From the NCBI RefSeq assembly GCF_011764425.1, contig NZ_BLPF01000003.1, forward strand, positions 1,178,001 through 1,242,000: a stretch of 64,000 bases of DNA, in the 5' to 3' direction. The notes under the pieces were generated by a model. The model saw only the letters and a list, made by a program, of their open reading frames with translations. It searched no databases and was not told the origin of the DNA. The position numbers and the translations under genes are program-made. This document shows positions 32,350 to 40,742 of the stretch, piece by piece. Source of the stretch: Phytohabitans houttuyneae. Lineage in GTDB: Bacteria; Actinomycetota; Actinomycetes; Mycobacteriales; Micromonosporaceae. Position 1 is the stretch's first letter. Each line of letters starts with the position of its first letter.

Positions 32350-33504
32350 ATGGAGCGGACGCGTGGCCTCCACGGCCCGTTCGCGCGGTGGCCGAGGGCC
32401 GCCGACGCGGTCCTCGCCGCCGTGCTGCTCGTGCCCACGGTGTGGGTGACCGACGGCCCCCGCGACACGATCGTCACGCGGGACGTCACCGGGATACCCG
32501 TGCCCGTCTTCGCCGTCTTCGTGCTCACCGGCCTCGCCTTCACCCAGCGCCGCCGGCACCCGATCGCGGTCCTCGGCGTGGTGGTGGCGAGCTGGGCGGT
32601 GTTGCTGCCGACCGGGGAGTACGACACCGGCCTTTTCACGATCTTCGCGCTCTACAGCGCCGGCCGGTACGCGGCCACCGCGCGCGCGGGGCAGGTCGGC
32701 CTCGCCGCCGCGATCACGGTGCTCACCGCCGAAGGGCTCATCCGGTCCAGCCCGTGGGGGGACACCGTCACCGGCGTCGTGATCATGTTCCTCGTCTGGT
32801 ACGTCGGGCGGCGCCTGCTGCTGCGTGCCGAACGCGCCGCCCAGCGGCTGCGCCAGCAGGCCGCGGAGGCGCGGCGGATCGTCACCGAGGAGCGCACGCA
32901 CATCGCCCGCGAGCTGCACGACGTGGTCGCCCACCAGGTGAGCATGATGACGGTGCAGGCGGGTGCCGCGCAGGCGGTCGTCGCCGCCGACCCCGAACGC
33001 GCCCGCGAGGCGATGGCCGCCGTCGAGCGGGCCGGCCGGCAGGCGCTGGACGAGCTGCGGCACCTGCTCGGCGTGCTCCGCCCGGAGACGGACCGCGGCG
33101 GCCTCGGGCCCCAGCCCGGCCTCGCCGACCTGCCCCGGCTCGTCACCCAGCTCACCGCGGCGGGGCTCGACGTCGAGGTCACCGACCGGCTGCGGACGCC
33201 GCTGCCGACGCGGGTGCAGCTGTCGGCGTACCGGATCGTGCAGGAGGCGCTGACAAACGTGCTCAAGCACGGCGGGCCCGGCACCCGCACCGAGGTGCAC
33301 CTGCGGGAGGAGGGCGCGGACCTGGTCATCGAGGTACTCGACCACGCGCCGCCCGCCTCGACCCGCCCGCGTACGCCGGGGCATGGGATCATCGGCATGC
33401 GCGAGCGGGCCACCCTTCTCGGCGGGAGCCTTTCGACCGGCCCGCGCCCGGAAGGCGGCTTCCGCGTCACCGCCCGCCTTCCGCTGACCGGAGAGGCATC
33501 ATGA
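32350..33504 (+). CDS. NarL-type sensor histidine kinase
   Basis: A 384-residue membrane sensor. About four to five hydrophobic helices occupy residues 17-155, followed by a HisKA_3 dimerisation domain (RIVTEERTHIARELHDVVAHQVSMM, phospho-acceptor His190) and a GHKL ATPase domain (LSAYRIVQEALTNVLKHGG; GHGIIGMRERATLLGGSLSTGP). The first G box is degenerate (VIEVLDHAP). The ATG at 32350 has GGGAG seven bases upstream. Its stop overlaps the start of the response regulator (ATGA, 33501-33504). The pair faces the MMPL transporter, which could be its target by position. Confidence 0.92.
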   Translation: MERTRGLHGPFARWPRAADAVLAAVLLVPTVWVTDGPRDTIVTRDVTGIPVPVFAVFVLTGLAFTQRRRHPIAVLGVVVASWAVLLPTGEYDTGLFTIFALYSAGRYAATARAGQVGLAAAITVLTAEGLIRSSPWGDTVTGVVIMFLVWYVGRRLLLRAERAAQRLRQQAAEARRIVTEERTHIARELHDVVAHQVSMMTVQAGAAQAVVAADPERAREAMAAVERAGRQALDELRHLLGVLRPETDRGGLGPQPGLADLPRLVTQLTAAGLDVEVTDRLRTPLPTRVQLSAYRIVQEALTNVLKHGGPGTRTEVHLREEGADLVIEVLDHAPPASTRPRTPGHGIIGMRERATLLGGSLSTGPRPEGGFRVTARLPLTGEAS

Positions 33505-34178
33505 CGATCAGCGTCGTCGTCGCCGACGACCAGGCGTTGGTACGCGGCGGCTTCGCCATGATCCTGGGAGCGCACGCCGACATCGCGGTGGTGGCGGAGG
33601 CGGGCACCGGCGTCGAGGCGATCGAGGCGGCGCACCGCCACCACCCGGACGTCATCCTCATGGACATCCGCATGCCGGAGCTCGACGGCCTGGAGGCGAC
33701 GGCCCGGATCCTGCGCGAGGCCGACTGGCCGGTGCGGATCCTGATCCTCACCACGTTCGACCCGGACGAGTACGTGTACCAGGCCCTGCGCTGCGGTGCC
33801 AGCGGCTTCGTCCTCAAGGACATCCCGCCGCACGAGCTCGCCGCCGCGGTGCGCACGATCGCGGACGGCGGCGCGCTGATCGCCCCGTCGATCACCCGCC
33901 GCCTGATCGGCCGCTTCGCCGCGCGCCCGGGCGTCAACGCCGCCGTCGCCGAACGCCTGGGCCGGCTCACCGACCGGGAGCGCGACATCGTCGCGGCCGT
34001 CGCGCGGGGCGCCAACAACACGGAGATCGCCGAGCAGCTCTACATCGGGCCGGCGACCGTGAAGTCGCACGTGTCGAGCATCCTCACCAAACTGGGGCTG
34101 CGTGACCGCGCCCAGATCGTCGTGTTCGCCTACGAGAGCGCGCTCGTCGAGCCCGGCACCCACGACATCGGGCACTGA
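33501..34178 (+). CDS. NarL/LuxR family response regulator
   Basis: A 225-residue regulator. The receiver domain (1-120) has the acidic pair DD at 9-10, phospho-acceptor D55 in VILMDIRMPELDG, and FVLKD with the conserved lysine. The C-terminal LuxR-type helix-turn-helix reads LTDRERDIVAAVARGANNTEIAEQLYIGPATVKSHVSSILTKLGL. It is translationally coupled to the preceding sensor kinase, making a complete two-component system. The stimulus is unknown. Confidence 0.94.
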   Translation: MTISVVVADDQALVRGGFAMILGAHADIAVVAEAGTGVEAIEAAHRHHPDVILMDIRMPELDGLEATARILREADWPVRILILTTFDPDEYVYQALRCGASGFVLKDIPPHELAAAVRTIADGGALIAPSITRRLIGRFAARPGVNAAVAERLGRLTDRERDIVAAVARGANNTEIAEQLYIGPATVKSHVSSILTKLGLRDRAQIVVFAYESALVEPGTHDIGH

Positions 34179-34186
34179 CCGGGCGC

Positions 34187-35503
34187 TCAGCGCAGGTAGG
34201 CGAGCCCGGGGTGGTGCCCCGCGTACGCGTCGAGCAGCCGCCGCGCGACGGTGACGGAGTCGACCAGCGGGTGCAGCGCGAGCGCGCGCAGCGCCGCGTC
34301 CCGCGAGCCGGTCGCCGCCGCCTCGATCGCCGCCCGCTCCACCGCCTTGACCGCGCAGACCAGCGCGGCGGCGTGCCCGGGCAGCGGGGCGACCGCGAGC
34401 GGGCGGGCGCCGGCGGCGTCGACCGCGCACGGCACCTCGACCACCGCGCCGGCGTCGAGGATCCCGAGCGTGTCGCGGTTGCGGACGTTGAGGATCAGCG
34501 TGGCCCGCTCGTCGTGCGCGATGGCGTGCATGAGCGCGAGCGCCACGTGCTCGTACCCGCCGCCGTCGAGGTCGGCCGCGTCCCGCTCGCCGCCGCCGGT
34601 GGCGGCCCGGCTGTCCGCGCCGTACGTCCGCTCGCGCTCCAGGCGGGCCCGCTCCCAGGCGGCCAGCGCCGGGCCGTCGCCGCCGTAGAAGCGCTCCTGC
34701 TGCGCCACCAGCAGCGCGCCGCGGGTCGGCTCGGCGGCCATCGCCTCGCGGGTGAAGTAGTAGTAGTGCAGGTACTCGTTCGGCACCGCGCCGAGCACGC
34801 GCAGCCAGTCGCCGCCGAAGACCCGCCCCTCCTCGAACGAGGCGAGCGCCGCCGGGTCGGCCAGCAGCCGGGGCAGGTGGTCGGCGCCTCCCGCGTGCAC
34901 GCCGCGCAGCCAGCCCAGGTGGTTGAGGCCGGCGTAGTCGAGGCGGGCGTCGGCCGGATCGAGGCCGAGCGCCCGCACCACGCGGCGGCCCAGCCCGACC
35001 GGCGAGTCGCAGATGCCGATCACCCGGTCGCCGAGGTGCGCCGCCATCGCCTCGGTCACCGCGCCGGCCGGGTTGGTGAAGTTGATGACCCACGCCTCGG
35101 GTGCCAGGGCGGCGACGCGGCGGGCGATGTGGGTGGCGACCGGGAGGGTGCGCAGCGCGTACGCGACGCCGCCCGCGCCGACCGTCTCCTGGCCGAGCAC
35201 GCCGTGCGCGAACGCGATCCGCTCGTCGGCCGCGCGGCCGGCCATGCCGCCGACGCGGATCGCGGAGAAGACGAACGTGGCGCCGCGCAGGGCCGCGTCG
35301 AGGTCGGTGGTGGCGGTGACCCGGGGCGGGTCGGCGACCCCCTCGGCCTGTGCGGCGAGGACCCGCCGGATCGCCTCCAGCCGGTCAGCCGCGACGTCGT
35401 GCAGGACGACGTCGGTGACCCGGCCCGGCCGCCGGTCGCCGAGCAGGGCCTGGTGCACCAGCGGCACCCGGAAACCACCGCCGCCGAGGATGGTCAGCCG
35501 CAC
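34187..35503 (-). CDS. GH4 family 6-phospho-beta-glucosidase
   Basis: A 438-residue NAD- and metal-dependent glycosidase of family GH4. The N-terminal dinucleotide motif is LTILGGGGFRVPLV. Typical family positions follow: VVLHDVAADRLEAI, INFTNPAGAVTEA, the metal-site cysteine in GICDSPVGL, the histidine in YAGLNHLGW, and NEYLHYYYFTREA near the active site. GH4 enzymes act by an oxidation-elimination mechanism, and this subgroup cleaves 6-phospho-beta-glucosides such as cellobiose-6-phosphate. No PTS genes are nearby, so the physiological substrate is uncertain. It follows the AI-2E-type gene with nine bases between. Confidence 0.9.
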   Translation of the reverse strand: MRLTILGGGGFRVPLVHQALLGDRRPGRVTDVVLHDVAADRLEAIRRVLAAQAEGVADPPRVTATTDLDAALRGATFVFSAIRVGGMAGRAADERIAFAHGVLGQETVGAGGVAYALRTLPVATHIARRVAALAPEAWVINFTNPAGAVTEAMAAHLGDRVIGICDSPVGLGRRVVRALGLDPADARLDYAGLNHLGWLRGVHAGGADHLPRLLADPAALASFEEGRVFGGDWLRVLGAVPNEYLHYYYFTREAMAAEPTRGALLVAQQERFYGGDGPALAAWERARLERERTYGADSRAATGGGERDAADLDGGGYEHVALALMHAIAHDERATLILNVRNRDTLGILDAGAVVEVPCAVDAAGARPLAVAPLPGHAAALVCAVKAVERAAIEAAATGSRDAALRALALHPLVDSVTVARRLLDAYAGHHPGLAYLR

Positions 35504-35512
35504 CGCGTGATC

Positions 35513-36604
35513 CTATCCGTCGGGTGCGGCGTCCACAGTGGATGACGGGGTGGACGCCACGCCGGTCGGCCGGCGGGAGCTCCACAGCTCGCGGGCCACG
35601 ATCTGGACGATGCCGGCGACCGGGATGGCCAGCAGCGCGCCGAGGATGCCGGCCAGCTCCACCGCGAGCAGGATCGCGATGAGCACGGTCAGCGGGTTCA
35701 GCCGGACCGTCCGGGAGAAGATCAGCGGCTGCAGCAGGTGGTTCTCCAGCTGCTGGTACGCGACGAAGAAGATCAACAGGACGATGCCGGCGGTGACCGA
35801 GGTGGTGAAGCCGGCGAGGATCGCCACGACCGCGCCGAGGGTCGCGCCGACGAGCGGGATGAGGTCGGCGATGCCGACGAAGAGCGCGATCAGCCCGGCG
35901 AACGGCACGCCCAGGATCAGCAGCACCACGTACGTGAGCGTGCCGCAGATGAAGCTGATCAGCAGGTTGCCGGTGATGTAGCCGGTGATGGTCCGGGCGC
36001 ACGCCGCGCCGACCCGCCCGATCCGCTCGGCCACGTGCGGCGCGAACAGGCCGAGGACGCCCTCGCGGATCCTGGGTGCCTCGAGCACCATCAGGTACGC
36101 GAGCACGAAGACGGTCACGGCGCCCGCCACGGCCGTCGCCGCCCCGGTGACGAACGCGAGGGCCGGCGTGCCGAGCCCGGACACGTGCTCGCGGATCTGG
36201 TCGGAGTGGCGCTCGACGTAGTCCAGCACGTGGAACCGCTCCGCCAGGCGGCCGACCGGCCCGCGCCCGGCCCGGACGTCGGCGGCGAGCTGCGGCAGCT
36301 GGTCGTACAGCTGGGCGCCCTCGCGGACCAGCGGCACCACGAGCAGCGCCACGAGGCCGCCGATCAGCAGGACGATGGCGAGGAAGACCAGCAGCGTCGC
36401 CAGCCACCGCCGGCGCCAGGCGAGCCGGCGCTGGGTCCAGTCGACGGCGGGGTTGAGGGCGACGGCGAAGAACCCGGCGACCGCGATCCACACCAGGACG
36501 CGGGCGGTGCGCATGACGAGGATGACGAGCAGCGCGGTCGCCAGCACCAGCCCGATGACGATCAGCGTGCGGCGGGCCGTGGTGCGCGTGTCGGCGGAGG
36601 CCAT
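35513..36604 (-). CDS. AI-2E family transporter (UPF0118)
   Basis: A 363-residue integral membrane protein with about seven to eight helices in the arrangement of the AI-2E transporter family: two N-terminal helices (LIVIGLVLATALLVILVM, ATLLVFLAIVLLIGGLVALLVVP), a soluble insert (about 85-140), and a C-terminal block with LIALFVGIADLIPLVGATLGAVVAI (the family's conserved P-x-x-G motif) and QQLENHLLQPLIFSRTVRLNPL. Known members export quorum-sensing signals or act as sodium-proton antiporters. It is probably co-transcribed with the GH4 gene downstream. Confidence 0.92.
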   Translation of the reverse strand: MASADTRTTARRTLIVIGLVLATALLVILVMRTARVLVWIAVAGFFAVALNPAVDWTQRRLAWRRRWLATLLVFLAIVLLIGGLVALLVVPLVREGAQLYDQLPQLAADVRAGRGPVGRLAERFHVLDYVERHSDQIREHVSGLGTPALAFVTGAATAVAGAVTVFVLAYLMVLEAPRIREGVLGLFAPHVAERIGRVGAACARTITGYITGNLLISFICGTLTYVVLLILGVPFAGLIALFVGIADLIPLVGATLGAVVAILAGFTTSVTAGIVLLIFFVAYQQLENHLLQPLIFSRTVRLNPLTVLIAILLAVELAGILGALLAIPVAGIVQIVARELWSSRRPTGVASTPSSTVDAAPDG

Positions 36605-36664
36605 GCCCCGCGTGATACCCGGGTTCGGCCGTTTCTACTGCAGGTCAGCCGCGGGCGGCTCGGC

Positions 36665-37120
36665 CTACAGCGCGATCTTGGCGCGGGAGGCGGCCAGGCG
36701 GCGGGCGCCCGGCATGTGCGAGGTGAACATCCACGAACCGGCGGCGCAGCGGCGGCAGGCGCGTGCCGTGCCGACCCGCTGCCGGAACCCGTGCGGGTCG
36801 ACGACCAGCAGGTGGTGGCGCTCCTCGAGCGTGTGCCCGCAACGGCGGCAGACGCCGAGGTCGACCTGGCTCGTGGTGTACGCGTAGTGGCGCTCCGCGT
36901 ACCGCACCTGCTCGGCCAGGACGCCCTTGACCTTGAGGTCTGGGTTGCGCGGCGGGCCGCCGAGCAGCCCGCCCAGCACGGAGTGGGAGACCGCGTCGGC
37001 GCCGCCGGCGAGCGGGTGGAAGACGCGGCGGATGCGGGAGAACGCGTCGCCGGAGTGGGCGGCCAGCCAGACGTCGTCGGCCTCCGTGCGCCACGGCTCC
37101 CAGCCGCTCCAGCCAGCCAC
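36665..37120 (-). CDS. hypothetical protein with C-terminal zinc ribbon
   Basis: A 151-residue protein starting at GTG. The N-terminal half is unknown (MAGWSGWEPWRTEADDVWLA). The second half has two CxxC pairs, VCRRCGHTLEE and ACRRCAAGS, about 40 residues apart, suggesting one zinc ribbon. Between them lies HHLLVVDPHGFRQRVG. No enzyme or regulator family was recognised. It is divergent from the PadR remnant. Confidence 0.75.
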   Translation of the reverse strand: MAGWSGWEPWRTEADDVWLAAHSGDAFSRIRRVFHPLAGGADAVSHSVLGGLLGGPPRNPDLKVKGVLAEQVRYAERHYAYTTSQVDLGVCRRCGHTLEERHHLLVVDPHGFRQRVGTARACRRCAAGSWMFTSHMPGARRLAASRAKIAL

Positions 37121-37164
37121 GCATTCGACGATACGACTCGATGGGCGCTTTGGCGACGGAAGCG

Positions 37165-37197
37165 TTGACGCGCTAACTCTAGCTATATAGAGCTAGC
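37165..37197 (+). promoter_or_regulatory. promoter with a large imperfect palindrome
   Basis: TTGACG (37165-37170) and TATAGA (37186-37191) form a promoter with a 15-base spacer. It is overlapped by an imperfect 26-bp palindrome (37172-37197, centred on CTCTAGCTATATAGAG). The promoter reads into an ATG at 37200 with no leader. A PadR-type regulator remnant follows, so this is probably its former autoregulatory operator. Confidence 0.55.
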
Positions 37198-37199
37198 GC

Positions 37200-37556
37200 A
37201 TGACTCGTGTCCGGCGACCGTCGGCGCAGGCCACCGCGGTGGTTCTGGCGCTGGCTGACCGCCTGGCGGTATGGCTACGACCTGTGCAAAGGGCTCGGCA
37301 TCGCGCCCGGCTCGCTGTACCCGATCCTGGTGCGGCTCGCCGACCGGGGGCTGCGGGAGACCGGCTGGGCCTGCTCTTCGCCGGCGACGGCGGCCCGGTG
37401 GGCGTCACCCTGGCCGACGCGGTCGCGATCCTCTGCTTCATCGCGCTCGTTGGTCTGCCGTGTGCCGTGTTCGGCGCCGCGGTGGGCGCCTACCACACCG
37501 CGGCGCCAGGCCCGACCGGGCGCCGTGCCAGCGCGGCCGTCAACGGGCACGTTTGA
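37200..37556 (+). pseudogene. decayed PadR regulator fused to a membrane-protein tail
   Basis: Frame 1 from the leaderless ATG reads MTRVRRPSAQATAVVLALADR, the start of a PadR regulator. Around 37265 coding potential jumps to the +1 frame (WRYGYDLCKGLGIAPGSLYP, then ILVRLADRGLRETGW), the PadR winged helix with GC-rich third positions. Near 37365 it returns to the first frame as a membrane segment and tail (VTLADAVAILCFIALVGLPC, then AVGAYHTAAPGP). About 60 residues of PadR and probably the start of a following membrane-protein gene are missing. The open 118-residue frame is therefore a chance join and is not expected to be a working regulator. Confidence 0.7.
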
Positions 37557-37581
37557 GGCTGATGGCCCCGGGCAACAGTGA

Positions 37582-37598
37582 CCTCACCGATGGTGAGG
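37582..37598 (+). promoter_or_regulatory. hairpin at the ribosome binding site of the holin-like gene
   Basis: CCTCACC and GGTGAGG pair perfectly around a three-base loop, and the right arm runs into the purine-rich GAGGAG just before the start at 37610. It could modulate translation. Confidence 0.3.
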
Positions 37599-37609
37599 AG
37601 TGAGCCAGG

Positions 37610-38008
37610 ATGTCCGAAGCCGCGCGCGAACCGGGTACCGGTGAGCTCGTCCGGCAGGCGGCCGAGCAGATCTCCCGCCTGGTCCGCGACGAGCTCGCGC
37701 TGGCCCGGGAGGAGATGGTCCGCAAGAGCAAGCGGGCCGGCGTCGGAGCCGGGCTGCTCGGCGCGGGCGGGGTGGTCGCCCTCTTCGGCGTGGCCGCGCT
37801 GCTCGCCGCCGCCGTCCTCGGCCTGGCCGAAGGGCTGCCGGCATGGCTGTCCGCCCTGATCGTGGCGGTCGCGCTGTTCGCCGTGGCCGGCGTGCTGGCC
37901 CTGGCCGGCCGCCGACAGGTCGAGCGGGGCGTCCCGCCGGTGCCGGCCGAGGCGGCACGGAGCGTGCGGGCGGACATCGACGAGGTCAAGGGAAGGGCAA
38001 AGCGATGA
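37610..38008 (+). CDS. holin-like DUF1469 membrane protein (phage holin family 3_6)
   Basis: A 132-residue protein with an N-terminal helical segment (GELVRQAAEQISRLVRDELALAREEMVRK), two membrane helices (LLGAGGVVALFGVAALLAAAV and LSALIVAVALFAVAGVLALAG) and a charged tail. This is the actinobacterial DUF1469/phage-holin-3_6 pattern, common outside phages, where it may act in membrane stress. Its stop overlaps the start of the DUF3618 gene, the usual partner of this family. There is no phage gene nearby. Confidence 0.9.
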   Translation: MSEAAREPGTGELVRQAAEQISRLVRDELALAREEMVRKSKRAGVGAGLLGAGGVVALFGVAALLAAAVLGLAEGLPAWLSALIVAVALFAVAGVLALAGRRQVERGVPPVPAEAARSVRADIDEVKGRAKR

Positions 38009-38316
38009 GCAGCAAGAAACAGTCGGCGGAGCCGGAGGAGCTGCGCGCCGACATCGAACGCACCCGTGAGGACCTGGGCGACACCGTTTCGGCGCTCGCC
38101 GGGAAGGCCGACGTGAAGGCGCGTACCAAGGAAGCCGTCGCGGACGCCAAGGACCGCGTCGGCGAGCGTGCGGGGGAGGTCACGGACACCGTGCGCCGCC
38201 GCCCCGTCCCGGTGGCCGCCGCGGCCGGCGGCGCGCTCGCGGCCGTGGGCGCCGTGCTGGTGGTCCGCCGCAGGCGGGCCCGCGCGAAGCAGCGCTGGTG
38301 GCGCCGGTCGCGCTGA
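38005..38316 (+). CDS. DUF3618 domain protein
   Basis: A 103-residue protein with the DUF3618 signature PEELRADIERTREDLGDTVSALAGKADVKARTKEA, then an amphipathic region, one membrane helix (VPVAAAAGGALAAVGAVLVV) and a very basic C-terminus (RRRRARAKQRWWRRSR). It is coupled to the holin-like gene by an ATGA overlap; the two families are regularly paired in actinobacteria. The function is unknown. Confidence 0.9.
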   Translation: MSSKKQSAEPEELRADIERTREDLGDTVSALAGKADVKARTKEAVADAKDRVGERAGEVTDTVRRRPVPVAAAAGGALAAVGAVLVVRRRRARAKQRWWRRSR

Positions 38317-38345
38317 GCGGCTCGCCGTAGACCGTCAGAAGGCCC

Positions 38346-39296
38346 TCACCTGGCCGCCCCGTCCGGAATCGTGGCGGCCAGGTGGTCGGGGGTGAGCGCG
38401 CGTAGGAACTCGCGCGCGTCGAACCGGGCGCCGGCACAGGCCACGCCCGGCTTGGCGCCCTCCCCGGCCAGGAGCCGCACGGCCGCCTCCACGACGAGAG
38501 GTGCCGTCACCGCGTAGATGTCGCGGCCGCTCGCGGAGGCGCGGCGGGCGACGCCGCCGCTGTGGGCGATCACCTCCACATGGAACGTCTGCGCCGACCG
38601 CCCGCTCGCGTCCACCGGCACCGGACCGGCCGGGTCGTCGGCGTGCAGGTCGTCGACCGCCTCGGTGTTCATGTACGTCTCGATCTCCGGCACCTCGATG
38701 TGCGTCGGGATCGTCGCCGAGTCGGCCATCGTGAACTCGCCGACCACCGCCCGCCGCCCGCCCGCGAACGGAAACTGCGTGCGGGGCGCCGCCCCGTCGC
38801 GGTACCGCAGCCGCCCGCCGGTGTGCACGACCCGCCGGCCACCCCGGCGCTCCGCGGAGACCCGTCCGGTCGCGCGGGTGCCGTGGGTCGGGTGCCAGTC
38901 GCTCAGGTCGTACCCGATGACGATGCGGTCCGCCGTGGTCGCGCCGCCCAGGGCGGCGGTGGCGAGCAGGTCGCCCAGGCCGCCGAAGAACGCGACCGCC
39001 GGTACGACCGGGATCGGCGCGCCCGCGTGCCGCGCGAAGGTGTCGCCGATCACCTCGAGCTCGGCGGTGACGTCGAGGTAGGGCACGCCGGCCCGGATGG
39101 CCGCCGCGAGCACCGGCTCAGCCGTCTCGGCGAACGGGCCGGCACAGTTGATCACGGCGTCCACCGCGCCGAAAGCGCGGTCCAGGTCGGTGTCGCGGGC
39201 ACAGGGGACGGGGGTCAGGCCGCGCCGGTCGAGCTCGGCGAGGACGAAGCGGCCGGTACGCCCGGTGGCGCCCGGCACGGCGATGCGTGCGTTCAC
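38346..39296 (-). CDS. saccharopine dehydrogenase-like NAD(P)-binding protein
   Basis: A 316-residue oxidoreductase-like protein. The N-terminal Rossmann fold shows IAVPGATGRTGRFVLAELDRRG (GxxGxxG variant) and AVDAVINCAGPFAETAEPVLAAAIRAGVPYLDVTAE, characteristic of the saccharopine dehydrogenase/trans-acting enoyl reductase group. The C-terminal half is less conserved. The GTG at 39296 was chosen because the Rossmann strand starts there; the open frame to 39401 would run into the divergent GlxA-type gene. That divergent regulator probably controls it. The reaction is unknown. Confidence 0.85.
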   Translation of the reverse strand: MNARIAVPGATGRTGRFVLAELDRRGLTPVPCARDTDLDRAFGAVDAVINCAGPFAETAEPVLAAAIRAGVPYLDVTAELEVIGDTFARHAGAPIPVVPAVAFFGGLGDLLATAALGGATTADRIVIGYDLSDWHPTHGTRATGRVSAERRGGRRVVHTGGRLRYRDGAAPRTQFPFAGGRRAVVGEFTMADSATIPTHIEVPEIETYMNTEAVDDLHADDPAGPVPVDASGRSAQTFHVEVIAHSGGVARRASASGRDIYAVTAPLVVEAAVRLLAGEGAKPGVACAGARFDAREFLRALTPDHLAATIPDGAAR

Positions 39297-39332
39297 GCGA
39301 CCAGCATCGCGTGCGGTGACGATCTCCACGAG

Positions 39333-39359
39333 CGTCGTGAACGACGTCACCCGTACAGT
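39333..39359 (+). promoter_or_regulatory. operator palindrome and -10 box between divergent genes
   Basis: CGTCGTGAACGACG (39333-39346) is a perfect six-base-arm palindrome. TACAGT (39354-39359) lies eight bases before the ATG of the AraC-type gene, which would be leaderless. The palindrome overlaps where the -35 box should be, a fitting site for autoregulation and control of the divergent oxidoreductase. Confidence 0.5.
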
Positions 39360-39366
39360 TTCGGAC

Positions 39367-40308
39367 ATGCACACGGTCGCGCTCGCCGTCACCGACGGCA
39401 CCCCGCTCTACGAGCTCGCGGCGGCCTGCGAGGTGTTCGGCGCGGATCGGGACCTGGCGGCCACGTGGTACACGTTCACCGTCTGCGGCGACCGGGACGC
39501 GGCAGTCGGCGGCTGGCTGCGGGCCGGCCCCCAACGCGGCCTCGACGCCCTCGCGGAGGCCGACACCGTGATCGTCCCGTCCTGCCGCGACGCCGCCGAA
39601 CCGCCGCCGCCCACCCTGGTCGCCGCCGTCCGCGCGGCCCACGCCGCCGGCGCGCGGGTGGCGTCGCTGTGCACGGGCGCGTTCGTGCTGGCGGAGGCCG
39701 GCCTGCTCGACGGCCGCCGGGCCACCACCCACTGGGCGCACACCGACCTGATGCGCGAGCGGTACCCGGCGGTGCGCGTCGACCCGGACGTGCTCTACGT
39801 CGACGAGGGCGACGTGCTCACCTCCGCGGGCAAGGCGGCCGGCATGGACCTGTGCCTGCACCTGATCCGGCGCGACCACGGCACAGCGGTCGCCAACGCG
39901 CTGGCCCGCACGCTCGTCGTGCCGCCGCACCGGCCGGGCGGGCAGGCGCAGTACATCCCGGCCGCCGTCGCGCACGGCCGCGACCCGGTGCTCGCGGGCG
40001 TCCTCGCGTGGGCGCAGGAGCGCCTCGACCAGCCGACGACGGTCAGCGACCTGGCCCGCCGCGCCGGCATGAGCCCGCGCAACCTGATCCGCCACTTCAC
40101 GGCGATTACCGGGCAGAGCCCGCTGCGCTGGCTGCACCACCAGCGGGTACGCCAGGCGCAGGAGCTGCTGGAGACCACCGACCTGAGCGTCGAGCAGGTG
40201 GCGGCCCGCACCGGCATGGGCACCGCGACGACGCTGCGCCGCCACTTCAGCCAGCAGGTCGGCGTGCCGCCCGAGGCGTACCGCCGCACGTTCCGCGCCC
40301 GCGCGTGA
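39367..40308 (+). CDS. GlxA family AraC-type transcriptional regulator
   Basis: A 313-residue regulator with two parts. Residues 1-175 form a DJ-1/PfpI-like (GATase1-type) domain, with VALAVTDGTPLYELAAACEVFG and the nucleophile-elbow region VASLCTGAFVLAEAGLLDGRRATTHW. Residues about 215-313 hold two AraC helix-turn-helix motifs: TVSDLARRAGMSPRNLIRHFTAITGQSPLRWLHHQRV and LSVEQVAARTGMGTATTLRRHFSQQVGVPPEAYRR. It is divergent from the saccharopine-dehydrogenase-like gene, with an operator palindrome between them. The inducer is unknown. Confidence 0.94.
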   Translation: MHTVALAVTDGTPLYELAAACEVFGADRDLAATWYTFTVCGDRDAAVGGWLRAGPQRGLDALAEADTVIVPSCRDAAEPPPPTLVAAVRAAHAAGARVASLCTGAFVLAEAGLLDGRRATTHWAHTDLMRERYPAVRVDPDVLYVDEGDVLTSAGKAAGMDLCLHLIRRDHGTAVANALARTLVVPPHRPGGQAQYIPAAVAHGRDPVLAGVLAWAQERLDQPTTVSDLARRAGMSPRNLIRHFTAITGQSPLRWLHHQRVRQAQELLETTDLSVEQVAARTGMGTATTLRRHFSQQVGVPPEAYRRTFRARA

Positions 40309-40409
40309 GGCTCGCCCGGAAAGTCGTGCGGATTTCTCGGCGCCGGCTGTCCGGATCCGCGCGCGCCGTTCGTCAGGGTGGTGAGATCCAGATGAGAAGG
40401 AGTCCTGAG

Positions 40410-40742
40410 ATGAAGTACATGATGCTTGTCTGCACCGACACCGAGCCGGACACCGACCGGAGCGCCGAGCCGGACATCGAGGTGTGGGTGGCGGAGAACG
40501 ACGCCAAGGGCCGCCGCCTCGACGGGCACGAGCTGGCCCCGGTGAGCGCGGCGACCACCGTGCGCGTGCGCAACGGCGAGCTGCTGGTCTCGGACGGGCC
40601 GTTCGCCGAGACCAAGGAGATGATCGTGGGCTACGACCTGCTGGAGTGCGCCGACCTGGACGAGGCTATCGAGGTGGCCCGGACACACCCGATGGCGCGG
40701 GGCGGGCGGATCGAGCTGCGCCCGTTCGCGGACCTTGGCTGA
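40410..40742 (+). CDS. YCII-related DGPF domain protein
   Basis: A 110-residue protein of the YCII/DGPF family: MKYMMLVCTDTEP at the start, the signature LLVSDGPFAETKEMIVGYDLLECADLDEAIEVARTHPMA, and IELRPFADL at the end. GAAGGAG lies seven bases upstream. Its 3' end overlaps the start of the ECF sigma factor gene. DGPF proteins are the conserved neighbours and probable targets of ECF42 sigma factors, which fits this arrangement. Their biochemical role is unknown. Confidence 0.93.
   Translation: MKYMMLVCTDTEPDTDRSAEPDIEVWVAENDAKGRRLDGHELAPVSAATTVRVRNGELLVSDGPFAETKEMIVGYDLLECADLDEAIEVARTHPMARGGRIELRPFADLG

Noticed and set aside
37610-38316. Prophage remnant suggested by the holin-like protein
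   Set aside because: DUF1469/DUF3618 pairs are common chromosomal genes in actinobacteria, and no other phage gene, integrase or att site is nearby.
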